Of a stretch of DNA of 64,000 bases, positions 33,847 through 42,382 are shown in pieces. The stretch comes from Ideonella_A intermedia_A (GTDB taxonomy: Bacteria > Pseudomonadota > Gammaproteobacteria > Burkholderiales > Burkholderiaceae_C), in NCBI GenBank assembly GCA_943370175.1, contig CALRPU020000029.1:5835-69834 (forward strand), written 5' to 3'. A model generated the notes under the pieces. It saw only the letters and a program-made list of their open reading frames with translations, was not told the origin of the DNA and searched no databases. The first letter of the stretch is position 1. Each line of letters opens with the position of its first letter. The translations under genes and the position numbers were made by a program.

Positions 33847-34258
33847 GTGAGGGGATATAGGAGCCAGTGTGAGGCCTTTTAGGCCCGGGCGTGAGTCGAC
33901 ATAGGCGCTCGCGTGAGGCACGGTAGGCTCCTGCATGAGTGGGTTTAGGAACCACGCGTCTGTGGATAACTTGACCCAATGTCAGTGCAGGAAGCGCCGG
34001 TAGCGGTCCCTGGCGTGAGCAGCTTTAGGCGTCTATGCGAAGTTCGCCCCCGTCTTGGCCGGAGAGGACAGGCAGGCATCCCTACGCACGGCCGGCGCCG
34101 AAGCCCCACCGCGACTGGACCACCGCTGCAATCTCTTGATGTGAGAGTCTTTAGGTAAGACCGAAAGGCACAGGTGAGGACTTTTGGGACGCGCTAAGGT
34201 CAACTCTGTCGCGTCCGGGCCCCGAACGCTTGATCATGCGTGAGCCGTTTTGGGTGGA
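33847..34258 (+). other. oriV: Iteron-type replication origin
   Basis: Nine repeats of the form GTGAG-N6-(A/T)(A/G)GG are present. Five are spaced exactly 22 bases apart, starting at 33847, 33869, 33891, 33913 and 33935 (the last begins ATGAG). Four more start at 34015, 34141, 34174 and 34240. A perfect DnaA box (TGTGGATAA, 33961-33969) lies between the two groups. The adjacent rep gene supports the reading as an iteron-controlled origin; the 22-base spacing puts the initiator on one face of the DNA. Confidence 0.85.
33961..33969. promoter_or_regulatory. DnaA box
   Basis: TGTGGATAA is the exact complement of the consensus TTATCCACA and lies inside the iteron region. Confidence 0.75.
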
Positions 34259-34267
34259 CCGCTAGAC

Positions 34268-34285
34268 GTGAAGTTCAAGTTTCAC
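34268..34285. promoter_or_regulatory. Inverted repeat before rep, possible Rep operator
   Basis: GTGAAGTTCAAGTTTCAC holds the inverted arms GTGAA and TTCAC 28 bases upstream of the rep start. A further half site (GACTTCAC) overlaps the start region. Autorepression of rep through an inverted iteron-like site is common in this plasmid class. Confidence 0.45.
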
Positions 34286-34313
34286 GCTACGATCGCGGAA
34301 TGGAGGACTTCAC

Positions 34314-35633
34314 ATGACCAGGCTTACCGCTGTGAGAACGGACAAGCTAGATAGCCCGCTCAGGAAGCCCGTCAACACTCTCGCAATTGTCCCGACGAAG
34401 TCCAGCAAGATCACCCTCCTTGGACGGAAGGCATACAACGTACTCCTCTACATCGCACAAGAGCAGGGCATCGAGCAAGAGGTCTTTCGCGCTCCCTTGC
34501 AAAGCATCCTTCGGGGGGTGGACTTCAACTCGAATGCGCGTGAGGTCGTCAAGCAGCATTTGCGGTCGATGGTCAGCACGCTAGTGGAGTGGCAGTCGCC
34601 AACGGCAGGGGAGGGCGAAGCCTGGAATGTCGCCGGCCTCGTAGCTCACGTTAAGGTCTACAAGCAAGGCGGCGAAAACTGGGTTGAATGGTCTTTCGCC
34701 CCAAACATCAAGCTTGAGCTTCTTGAGCCACAGCGCTTTGCCCGGATACGCATTGACATCATCTCCCAGCTGCGCCGGCACTCGGGCGTCGTTCTCTACG
34801 AAATCTGCTCGCGCTACCGCGATGTTGGTCTTACCGCCAGACAGGTTTGGCAGTGGTGGCGCCCTGTACTCACCGGCAGTCCAGACACTGAGGAGTCGAG
34901 CAAGCAGGAGTACCGCTTCTTCAAGCGTGACGTGCTGAAGCTTGCGATCGCTGAAGTCAATGCCGTGACTGACATCGAAGTCGAGTTGATCGAGCACAAA
35001 GCCGGTCGATTCATCAGCGAGATCCAATTCAGGGTAGCGAAGAAGGTGCAGGGCACTCTGCCGCTCAGACATCCACCTGACCCAGTGGACCTTACGCAGG
35101 TTGTGCGTGCAACCAAGGTGGGAATCCGGACCGAAGACGCAGAGGGGTTGATGCAGGCCCATGGCAACGAAGCAATGACATCCGGACTGGATGCCCTTTA
35201 CAAGCGTATCGCTAGTGAGTTCCCGGAGCCACTTCGCGACCCGTACCGATACCTTCGCGCTTTGCTCGAGTCCAGCGCAAAAATCAATGCGACGAAGTCT
35301 GAGGATGCCGTCCTCCAACCTGCGGCCAGCAATGCTGCCGCAACAGCGGTCATGGAAGGGTGGACCGCAGAGTGGGTCAGCACCCGTCGGGCGCTTGTCA
35401 TCAGCGAGTTCGAGGCCCTGTCGGCTGCGAAGCAGGCTGAGTGGATAGAGCGCCTGCGCGCGCACCTCGAAGAACGCGGAGCTCACCCGTCAGTCCGAAA
35501 GCGGCTTGAGACCAGTGGGTGGAAGCACCCGATGGTGGCCGGTGAATTGATCAAGTTCTTCAAGGGCGCCGACTGGGATAGGCCGAGTCCTGAAGAACTC
35601 CTGGCGCTGGCCGCCGCTCGAGGTGGACGGTAG
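34314..35633 (+). CDS. Plasmid replication initiator protein (Rep_3/RepB-like)
   Basis: The 439-residue protein has two winged-helix regions typical of Rep_3 initiators. The first is near 30-150 (ITLLGRKAYNVLLYIAQEQG, then a TLVEWQ segment and WVEWSFAPNIKLELL). The second is near 150-260 (SGVVLYEICSRYRDVG, then YRFFKRDVLKLAIAEVN). It should bind the adjacent iterons and open the origin. The C-terminal 170 residues are longer than in minimal Rep proteins and helical. AGGAGG-like GGAGG sits eight bases before the ATG. It is divergent from parAB, with the iterons between. Confidence 0.85.
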   Translation: MTRLTAVRTDKLDSPLRKPVNTLAIVPTKSSKITLLGRKAYNVLLYIAQEQGIEQEVFRAPLQSILRGVDFNSNAREVVKQHLRSMVSTLVEWQSPTAGEGEAWNVAGLVAHVKVYKQGGENWVEWSFAPNIKLELLEPQRFARIRIDIISQLRRHSGVVLYEICSRYRDVGLTARQVWQWWRPVLTGSPDTEESSKQEYRFFKRDVLKLAIAEVNAVTDIEVELIEHKAGRFISEIQFRVAKKVQGTLPLRHPPDPVDLTQVVRATKVGIRTEDAEGLMQAHGNEAMTSGLDALYKRIASEFPEPLRDPYRYLRALLESSAKINATKSEDAVLQPAASNAAATAVMEGWTAEWVSTRRALVISEFEALSAAKQAEWIERLRAHLEERGAHPSVRKRLETSGWKHPMVAGELIKFFKGADWDRPSPEELLALAAARGGR

Positions 35634-36586
35634 CCAGCGGGTAGGGGAGGGTGGCTAGTCAGGCTAGGTGGCCTGCGCCAGATACCTGGGAGCGGGATCA
35701 GCCAAGCAATCTTGACAGTGGCGACGGTGGATGCGATTAGGCAGTCAAACAGCGGTGCTCCACTGCTGCGGCTCGGCTCAGTTTCTGGCCAGTCGCATTC
35801 TTTATACCTGCCCGCTGGTAAGGTTTCCTTCACGACCTGCAGGTAGACCCAATGCATGCAAACCAGCCCCCAGCACGCCCGACTCCGCAGAAGAAGGAGA
35901 ATCAATTTGTTCAATCGCTAAAGAAGCTGCTTGAAGCCTCGCCTGCCAAGAGGGCGAGCGGCGCACCTCCGCCCGCGGACAAGGGTCATGGAGATGTCGC
36001 TGGCGACGATCAATCACGGCCATGATTGGCGGCTTGTTCTCTTGGCCAGCCCACGTTACTGCGTCCGTGCTCGCACGTTGCCGCAACTTGATCCGCGCAT
36101 CGATATACAGAACTGATCTCGGTGGGGAACTGATGGCGAACGTTAGCGAAAGGATCCGAGCGGCATCGGATGGGCTCCCATGGAGCCGCGTCAGTCGCTC
36201 ACGGCAAGAACGGTACCCCCACCATCGAAGACCTCTCGGTGTCCTCAGAAGTGTTCTTATCAGGACGTCATTTGGTGGCGAGAAACTCCCTGAGGCTCGC
36301 GACTGCGTCGCGCAGACGTGCCGCTGCTGTCCCGCACCAGTGATGGCAACAGCGCTGGTCAGCCTGATGGGCACGCTGACCGAAACCTGATCAGGGCCGG
36401 GGTCGGAAGGCGGTCGCCTCGTACGGGGCAGGGGAGGACGCCACCTGGCCGGAGCTTGACCGGCCGTGAAGGTTTTGTTGCACTTGCTGCATTTATTGCG
36501 TTTAGGAGCTACCATGAGCCTCGGACGCAAGGCTTTCGCGACCCTCGCAGCCTCCCCATGTCCTCGCACCCTACAGAGCCCACATC
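35634..36586. other. Mostly empty region after rep
   Basis: About 950 bases. One 57-codon frame (35852-36025) is the only candidate gene I would mention. Other frames on both strands look random. Confidence 0.3.
35852..36025 (+). CDS. Possible 57-residue plasmid peptide
   Basis: The frame reads MHANQPPARPTPQKKENQFV and continues QSLKKLLEASPAKRASG before a polar end. The central amphipathic helix with Lys pairs and the Pro/Lys-rich start look protein-like rather than random, but there is no recognised family and no strong ribosome site. I would not rely on it without comparative data. Confidence 0.3.
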   Translation: MHANQPPARPTPQKKENQFVQSLKKLLEASPAKRASGAPPPADKGHGDVAGDDQSRP

Positions 36587-37057
36587 ATGCGAACACTTGA
36601 TCGAGCCCGCCAGGTCGTGCCGCCTCCCATGTCCCACCAGGACATCGAAATGGCGCGCGTTGCCCAGCGGTGCATCATGGCGTCGCTCGACCACTCGCGT
36701 GCGGCGGCCATCACGCTGATCACGGACACGGGCGAACAGCCGGCCATCGAACTCCCCCCCGCCGCCCTGAAGCTCATCGGCCAGCTGTTGGGCGCCATGA
36801 GTGAGGGCAGGCCCGTCTCGCTGGTGCCGGCGAATCAGGAGCTCACGACGGTCGAGGCGGCCAACTTCCTGAATGTCTCGCGACCCTTCGTGATCAAGGA
36901 GATCGAAGCCGGCAACCTGCCCTACCGGATGGTGGGCACGCACCGACGTGTCGCCTTCGAGGACTTGGTCAATTACGCCCGCAAGACGCGCAGCCGGCAG
37001 GAGGCCGCGCTGGAGCGCCTGGCAGAGAACTCACGCGAGCTGGGCCTGGACTACTGA
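36587..37057 (+). CDS. Excisionase-type HTH antitoxin
   Basis: The 156-residue protein has a helical N-terminal half (to about 85) and a MerR/excisionase-type HTH: ELTTVEAANFLNVSRPFVIK, then EIEAGNLPYRMVGTHRRVAF. The tail (KTRSRQEAALERLAENSREL) is probably the toxin-binding region. Proteins of this form commonly precede a PIN-domain gene as antitoxin and repressor. The toxin gene starts one base after the stop. Confidence 0.8.
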   Translation: MRTLDRARQVVPPPMSHQDIEMARVAQRCIMASLDHSRAAAITLITDTGEQPAIELPPAALKLIGQLLGAMSEGRPVSLVPANQELTTVEAANFLNVSRPFVIKEIEAGNLPYRMVGTHRRVAFEDLVNYARKTRSRQEAALERLAENSRELGLDY

Positions 37058-37058
37058 A

Positions 37059-37640
37059 GTGGCGGGTCATGTCCGATATACCGCGCTGCTCGATGCGTGC
37101 GTTCTTTACCCAGTGGCCATCGCCGACGCTCTGATGAGCCTGGCCGTGGCCGGGCTATACGCGGCAAAGTGGACCCGAAAGATCGAACAAGAGTGGATCG
37201 CCGCGCTCGAAGAACGCCGGCCCGATTTATCGGGTCGCTTTGGCGTCCGGCGCGACCAGATGCGCGAGGCGGTCCCCGACTGGGAAGTTGAAGAGGCTGC
37301 TTGGCACCCAAGCGCCGTGGGGCTGGTACTACCTGACCCTGATGATGTCCACGTGCTGGCGGCAGCCAGGGCTGGCCATGCCGATTGCATCGTCACGGCC
37401 AACCTAAAGGACTTTCCCGTGGCAGCTGTCGAGCCGTTTGGCATCGAGATCATTCATCCAGACCAGTTCATCGTTGCCCAATGGGACATCGACCCGCTTG
37501 TCGCGGTCGCCGCGTTCAAACGAATGCGCGCACGATGGAAGCGGCCAGAGGCCAGCGCGGAGGACTTTGCTGCGGCCATGGAGCGAGGAGGGCTGCCCGC
37601 TACCGCTCAGCGGCTGCGAGAAGCCATCGAGCTGATCTAG
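37059..37640 (+). CDS. PIN-domain toxin
   Basis: A GTG at 37059, one base after the antitoxin stop, gives 193 residues beginning VAGHVRYTALLDACVLYP, with the PIN first Asp in LLDACVLYP. The middle contains VLPDPDDVHVLAAARAGHAD followed by IVTANLKDFP, the second and third acidic clusters of the PIN_3-type fold. The C-terminus is an extra helical region (about 140-193). It is a predicted RNase toxin held by the HTH antitoxin upstream. Confidence 0.8.
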   Translation: MAGHVRYTALLDACVLYPVAIADALMSLAVAGLYAAKWTRKIEQEWIAALEERRPDLSGRFGVRRDQMREAVPDWEVEEAAWHPSAVGLVLPDPDDVHVLAAARAGHADCIVTANLKDFPVAAVEPFGIEIIHPDQFIVAQWDIDPLVAVAAFKRMRARWKRPEASAEDFAAAMERGGLPATAQRLREAIELI

Positions 37641-37831
37641 AAGCCCTGAGCAGGCTCAGGCGATGCGCCGCGATGGCTCGGGCCATCGCGCCTCGCCTGC
37701 CTCCCATCCGGAGCAGTAGGCTCGTGGCGATCACATAGGAGGCCTCAATCCCGCGGCGCGCTTCTCTTCTCGGTCACCGCCGCCGGCCTCAAAATCCCTC
37801 ACTACCGAACCCACCCGCGAGATTCCCCGAA

Positions 37832-40138
37832 TTGGACCAGGCGACCCACAACAAGATCGTGTCCTTCATCTGGGGCATCGCCGACGATGTCCTGCGGGAT
37901 TTGTTCCGGCGCGGCAAATACCCGGACGTCATCCTGCCGATGTGCGTGCTGCGCCGCATGGACGCGGTGCTGGAGCCGACCAAGCAGGCCGTGCTGGACA
38001 CCAAGGCGATGCTCGACGAGGCTGGCATCTCCGAACAGCGCGCCGCACTCGCTGCAGCCGCGGGCCAGGCTTTCTACAACACCTCGCGATTCACCCTGAG
38101 GGACCTCAAATCCCGGGCCAGCCAGCAACAGTTGCTGGCCGACTTCGAGGACTACCTCGACGGCTTCTCGCCCAACGTCCAGGACATCCTCGAGAACTTC
38201 AAGTTCCGCAACCAACTGCCCACGCTGTCCAAGGCCGATGCGCTGGCCACGCTGATCAACAAGTTTCTCGACCCCGACATCGATCTCTCGCCCGCCGGTA
38301 TCGACAACCACGCGATGGGCACCGTTTTCGAGGAGCTGGTTCGCAAGTTCAACGAGGACAACAACGAAGAGGCCGGTGAACACTGGACGCCGCGCGATGC
38401 CGTTCGCCTGATGGCCAACCTCGTGTTCCTCCCGGTGGAGGATCAGCTCAAATCCGGCACCTACCTGCTCTACGACGACGCCTGCGGCACCGGCGGCATG
38501 CTCACCGTGGCCGAGGAGACGCTCACCGCCATCGGCAAGAAGCACGGTCTGGACATCCATTGCAGCCTCTACGGCCAGGAGATCAACCCCGAGACCTACG
38601 CGATCTGCAAGGCTGACATGCTGATCAAGGGGGAGGGCGAGAACGCCGACCACATCGTCGGCGGCGCCGAGTGGTCCACGCTGGCGCACGACGCCTTCCC
38701 AGGCCAGGAATTCGACTTCATGGTTGCCAACCCGCCCTACGGTAAGAGTTGGAAGAAAGACCTGGAGGCCATGGGCGGCAAGGACGGCATGCGCGACCCC
38801 CGCTTCAAGGTCATGCACGAGGGCGAGGAGCTCTCACTCGTCACTCGCTCCAGCGACGGTCAGATGCTCTTCCTGGTCAACATGGCCTCGAAGATGAACC
38901 ACAGCTCGGCGCTGGGCAGCCGCATCGCCGAGGTGCACAACGGCTCGTCGCTGTTCACGGGCGATGCGGGCCAGGGCGAGAGCAACATCCGCCGCTGGCT
39001 GATCGAGAACGACTGGGTCGAGGCCCTCGTCGCGCTGCCGCTAAACTTGTTCTACAACACCGGCATCGCCACCTACGTGTGGGTGCTGAGCAACCGCAAG
39101 CCCGAGCACCGCAAGGGCAGGTTGCAGCTGATTGACGCCAGCCAGTGGTTCAAGCCGCTGCGCAAGAACCTCGGCAAGAAGAACTGCGAGCTCGGGCCCG
39201 ACGACATTGAGCGCATCTGCCGCACCTTTCTCGAGTTCAAGGAAACACCGGAGTCAAAGATCTTTCCGAATGCCGCTTTTGGCTTCTGGAAAGTCACCGT
39301 CGAGCGCCCGCTGCGCCTGAATAGCCAGCTCACGCTCAAGGCCATCGAGGCGTTGCGCTTCGCATCGGGCAATGAAGAACTTTGCAGTGCGCTCTACGAT
39401 GAGTTCGGGGATGCGCTCTTTACTGCGTTCGACTCGATCGCCGCCGCGTTGGAGCAGCGCCTGGCCGATTGGGGCAGTGACGACGAGGACGCCGACGAAG
39501 AAGATGGCGGCGCGTCGAAGAAGGGCCTGTCCGAGAAGAAGCGCAAGAAGCTGCTCGACCCAACGAGCTGGAAGCGCGACGGCCGCTTGGTCGAGGTGGC
39601 CTCCGCCTTGCGTGCGGCGCTGGGCGATGGCCTCTTCGAAGACCACAACTTTTTTCGCGACCAGGTCGATGCCGCCCTGAAGAAGGCCGGCACCAAGTTG
39701 CCCGCCGCCGAGCTAAAGCTGATCCTCAAGGCTGTGAGCTGGCGCGTCGAGACCGCGCCACCTGTCATCGCCAAGGTTCACAAGCCCGGCAAGCTCACCG
39801 CCGACCCGATGCTGGGCCTGTATGACGCGGTGATCGCCGGCAAGCACTGCGTCGTCGAATACGAACCCGACACCGACCTGCGCGACACCGAGCAGGTTCC
39901 CTTGCTGGAAGAGGGCGGCATCGAAGCCTTCATCCGCCGAGAGGTGCTGCCGTACACGCCCGACGCCTGGGTCAACAACGACGCCACCAAGATCGGCTAC
40001 GAGATCAGCTTCACGCGCCACTTCTACAAGCCGCAGCCACTGCGCACGCTGGCCGAGATCAGCGCCGACATCCTGGCCATCGAGAAGGAGGCCGAAGGCC
40101 TGCTGGACGGCTTGTTGGTGGCGAAGGCCGAAGCATGA
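37832..40138 (+). CDS. hsdM: Type I restriction-modification DNA methyltransferase (HsdM)
   Basis: The protein (768 residues from a TTG; no ATG fits) starts MDQATHNKIVSFIWGIADDV, the canonical N-terminus of this HsdM group. The SAM-binding region contains YDDACGTGGMLTVAEE and the catalytic NPPY motif is FMVANPPYGKSW. It methylates N6 of adenine as part of the HsdM2S complex. The C-terminal 270 residues extend beyond the methylase core and include an acidic linker (DDEDADEEDGG). No HsdS specificity gene follows; the next gene (overlap 4 bases) is a DUF1016 nuclease and only a scrap of hsdR remains. As found, the system lacks specificity and restriction subunits. Confidence 0.9.
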   Translation: MDQATHNKIVSFIWGIADDVLRDLFRRGKYPDVILPMCVLRRMDAVLEPTKQAVLDTKAMLDEAGISEQRAALAAAAGQAFYNTSRFTLRDLKSRASQQQLLADFEDYLDGFSPNVQDILENFKFRNQLPTLSKADALATLINKFLDPDIDLSPAGIDNHAMGTVFEELVRKFNEDNNEEAGEHWTPRDAVRLMANLVFLPVEDQLKSGTYLLYDDACGTGGMLTVAEETLTAIGKKHGLDIHCSLYGQEINPETYAICKADMLIKGEGENADHIVGGAEWSTLAHDAFPGQEFDFMVANPPYGKSWKKDLEAMGGKDGMRDPRFKVMHEGEELSLVTRSSDGQMLFLVNMASKMNHSSALGSRIAEVHNGSSLFTGDAGQGESNIRRWLIENDWVEALVALPLNLFYNTGIATYVWVLSNRKPEHRKGRLQLIDASQWFKPLRKNLGKKNCELGPDDIERICRTFLEFKETPESKIFPNAAFGFWKVTVERPLRLNSQLTLKAIEALRFASGNEELCSALYDEFGDALFTAFDSIAAALEQRLADWGSDDEDADEEDGGASKKGLSEKKRKKLLDPTSWKRDGRLVEVASALRAALGDGLFEDHNFFRDQVDAALKKAGTKLPAAELKLILKAVSWRVETAPPVIAKVHKPGKLTADPMLGLYDAVIAGKHCVVEYEPDTDLRDTEQVPLLEEGGIEAFIRREVLPYTPDAWVNNDATKIGYEISFTRHFYKPQPLRTLAEISADILAIEKEAEGLLDGLLVAKAEA

Positions 40139-41298
40139 AGAAGGCGACGGTGCCCGCCAGCCGCCGCGTGACCAAGGCCGTGACGCCGGCCTCGAAGGTG
40201 GCAATGGCTGCGGCGGGCAAGGCCCTGGTCACCAAGCCCGCGTCCAGGGCCAAGGCGGAAGCCGACCCGTCGGCGCTGCTCTCGGATTTGCGCAGCCTGG
40301 TGCAGTCGGCGCGCCAGCGGCTGGCCACCGCGGCCAACGCCACCTACACGCTGCTCTGCTGGCAGATCGGCCGCCGACTGCTGCGCGACAACCTGCAGGC
40401 CGGGCGCGCCGCCTATGGCAAGCAGATTCTTGCGACGGTGTCGCAAGAATTGACCACCGAGTTCGGCGCCGGCTTCAACTACACCGCGCTGACCCGGATG
40501 GCGCGCTTTGCCGAGTGGATGACCGACGAGCGGATTCTTGCGACGCTGTCGCAAACATTGAGCTGGAGCCACTTCGTCGAACTGCTGCCCATCAAGGACC
40601 CGCTCGCCCGCGACTTCTACGCCGAAATGTGCCGCATCGAGCGCTGGGACGTTCGCACCCTGCGGCAGAAGATCGGCGGCATGCTGTACCAGCGCACGGC
40701 GCTGTCGAAGCGGCCGAAGGCCGTGATCTCGGCCGAGATCGGCAAGCTGCGCGACGGGCAGATGAGCCCGGACACAGTGTTCCGTGACCCCTACCTGCTG
40801 GACTTGCTCGGCCTGAAAGGCGCCTACAGCGAACGCGACCTGGAAAGCGCCATCCTGCGCGAGATCGAAGGCGTGCTACTGGAGCTGGGCAACGGCTTTA
40901 CCTTCGTCGCGCGCCAGAAGCGCATGAGCGTGGGCAAGGACGACTTCTACCTGGACCTGCTGTTCTTCCACCGCCACCTGCGTCGGCTGATCGCCGTCGA
41001 GCTGAAGCTGGAATCCTTCCAGCCGGCCCACGTCGGCCAGATGGAGCTGTACCTGCGCTGGCTGGACAAGCACGAGCGCGCGCCGGGCGAAGAAGCGCCG
41101 ATCGGCCTGATCCTGTGCGCAGCGGCCGACGCCGAGCAGGTGGAACTGCTGCAGCTGGACGCGAAGTCCATCCGCGTCAGCGAGTACCTCACGGCCTTGC
41201 CGCCGCTGCCCGTGTTGCGCGAGCGGCTGCATCAAGCGATGGAGCATGCACGGGAACAGGCGGCCCGGCGCCTGCCGGATGGGGAGGGCCGCGCGTGA
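40135..41298 (+). CDS. DUF1016/YhcG-family PD-(D/E)XK nuclease
   Basis: The 387-residue protein has a basic N-terminal 40 residues, then the DUF1016 N-domain (ANATYTLLCWQIGRRLL, YGKQILATVSQELTTEFGAG). The nuclease domain at about 230-340 contains FVARQKRMSVGKDDFYLDLL followed by RRLIAVELKLESFQP: Asp in the DFYLDLL strand and ExK in AVELKLE. YhcG-like nucleases resemble Holliday-junction resolvases and often sit beside type I restriction genes. The start overlaps hsdM. It lies where hsdS would be expected, and may be a defence effector in its own right. Confidence 0.85.
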   Translation: MKKATVPASRRVTKAVTPASKVAMAAAGKALVTKPASRAKAEADPSALLSDLRSLVQSARQRLATAANATYTLLCWQIGRRLLRDNLQAGRAAYGKQILATVSQELTTEFGAGFNYTALTRMARFAEWMTDERILATLSQTLSWSHFVELLPIKDPLARDFYAEMCRIERWDVRTLRQKIGGMLYQRTALSKRPKAVISAEIGKLRDGQMSPDTVFRDPYLLDLLGLKGAYSERDLESAILREIEGVLLELGNGFTFVARQKRMSVGKDDFYLDLLFFHRHLRRLIAVELKLESFQPAHVGQMELYLRWLDKHERAPGEEAPIGLILCAAADAEQVELLQLDAKSIRVSEYLTALPPLPVLRERLHQAMEHAREQAARRLPDGEGRA

Positions 41299-41435
41299 CG
41301 CTCAACGACCAACCGCCCCTGCCCATCCTTGACCTGGTGGGCAGGGTGCGCGAGCTTGGGCAACGGGCCGCGCTGCAATACCGGCCGGTGGTGAACGACA
41401 TCGTGCGCAGCGGCAGCCGCGATGCCCAGTACTGA
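41295..41435 (+). CDS. Small frame of 46 residues between DUF1016 and hsdR tail
   Basis: A GTG overlapping the DUF1016 stop opens a frame reading TLNDQPPLPILDLVGRVREL followed by GQRAALQYRPVVNDIVRSGS. Its overlap with both neighbours suggests translation, but it may be the start of a protein whose remainder was deleted with most of hsdR. Confidence 0.35.
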   Translation: MTLNDQPPLPILDLVGRVRELGQRAALQYRPVVNDIVRSGSRDAQY

Positions 41436-41700
41436 CCGCATAGTCAAGCGCATCCGCGAGGACATCGCGCCCAGGGTGGCCGCCGACAAGGCTTTCCAGA
41501 ATGCCCGGCAGAACACCCCGCACACCGCGCCGATGGCGCACGACCAGGCACTGAGCCGCGCGATGCAGATCCTGCTGAAGGACGACACGCAGGTCTACAA
41601 GCAGTTCGTCGAGAACGAATCATTCCGCCGCACGGTGCGCGACATGGTCTACCAGCTGACCAGCCAGGGACCTTTGCCCGGCAGCCCAGCTGCGCCCTGA
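41422..41700 (+). pseudogene. C-terminal fragment of HsdR (type I restriction subunit)
   Basis: The 92-residue frame contains RIVKRIREDIAPRVAADKAF, then DQALSRAMQILLKDDTQVYK and QFVENESFRRTVRDMVYQLT. This is the extreme C-terminus of HsdR proteins of this group, normally about 1000 residues. The helicase and nuclease parts are gone. It carries its own ATG and may be expressed, but cannot restrict DNA. A second, more decayed copy of its first 23 codons lies at 49215-49283. Confidence 0.75.
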
Positions 41701-41724
41701 CACTCGTCCACCACGGGACGCACA

Positions 41725-41913
41725 TCAAGCGACATCGGCAGGCACGATCAACACCTTGCGGTGGAGCGCCAGCGCCGCCACATTGCTCAGCCCCATCCAC
41801 TGGGCCACCTGCTTGACAGGCGTGCCGCGACGCAGCTGGTGCATGGCAAGCGTGCGGCGCAGCGTGAATCCCCCCTCGCTGTCGTGCAGGCCGGCGTTTA
41901 AGAGGACAGCCTG
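41725..41913 (-). pseudogene. 3' remnant of a tyrosine-recombinase-like gene
   Basis: The minus strand encodes AVLLNAGLHDSEGGFTLRRT, then LAMHQLRRGTPVKQVAQWMG and a tail ending VLIVPADVA. This matches the last 62 residues of the recombinase at 49363-50376 with clear divergence in DNA and protein. The rest of the gene is absent: the DUF6527 stop codon lies two bases beyond. Confidence 0.8.
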
Positions 41914-41914
41914 A

Positions 41915-42382
41915 TCAGCTGGTGAACCATGCCTTGAAACGGGACCAAATGCTCGGCGAAAGTGGCGGATTGTCCTTTGGTGCCGCCTGCTCAGGTTCCG
42001 TCGGTGCAGGTAGCACCCGTGTCGTTTGGGCTGCGTCGCGCGCGCTATAGAACGCCGCCTTCGCCCTTTGGTCACGCCTTTGCTCGGCCTCGATCTGTGA
42101 CTTGGACCATGGACCCGCCTCGAGAACACGGCTTCTCTGGATAACGTAGTGCGACCGACAGCGCTGATTCCAGTTGCCGACGGAGGGATGCAACGAGACG
42201 GTTTCCCCGTCAAAGGTCATGCGCCAGTCGGTCGGCGTGAACGGAGTCACCACCCGATCTCCGCAGCCGCAGCAGCAGGAATGAACAGCCGTGGCGTAGT
42301 CCATGGAAATGAAAAGCACGCCAGGCTCAAGCTCACGCGGCACGTTGCGGACGAAGCGATGCGCAAGGGTTTCATGGCGCAT
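41915..42382 (-). CDS. DUF6527 zinc-binding protein of a ubiquitin-like system
   Basis: The 155-residue protein starts at an ATG overlapping the E1 stop (ATGA). The N-terminal half holds ELEPGVLFISMDYATAVHSC followed by CCGCGDRV, then VSLHPSVGNWNQRCRSHYVI. The CxCG and later RCRSHY form a likely metal site; this is the DUF6527 pattern. A weaker C-terminal half (about 95-155) is polar and ends SIWSRFKAWFTS, a possible amphipathic helix. DUF6527 genes commonly accompany bacterial ThiF/multi-ubiquitin genes; the biochemical role is unknown. It could be a partner in conjugation or a deconjugating peptidase. It is the last gene of the six-gene operon. Confidence 0.75.
   Translation of the reverse strand: MRHETLAHRFVRNVPRELEPGVLFISMDYATAVHSCCCGCGDRVVTPFTPTDWRMTFDGETVSLHPSVGNWNQRCRSHYVIQRSRVLEAGPWSKSQIEAEQRRDQRAKAAFYSARDAAQTTRVLPAPTEPEQAAPKDNPPLSPSIWSRFKAWFTS

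Noticed and set aside
33847..34258. Regularly spaced repeats that might suggest a CRISPR array
   Set aside because: The repeats are 5 + 4 conserved bases at 22-bp spacing with no long spacer units, and lie beside a rep gene with a DnaA box, so they are iterons.
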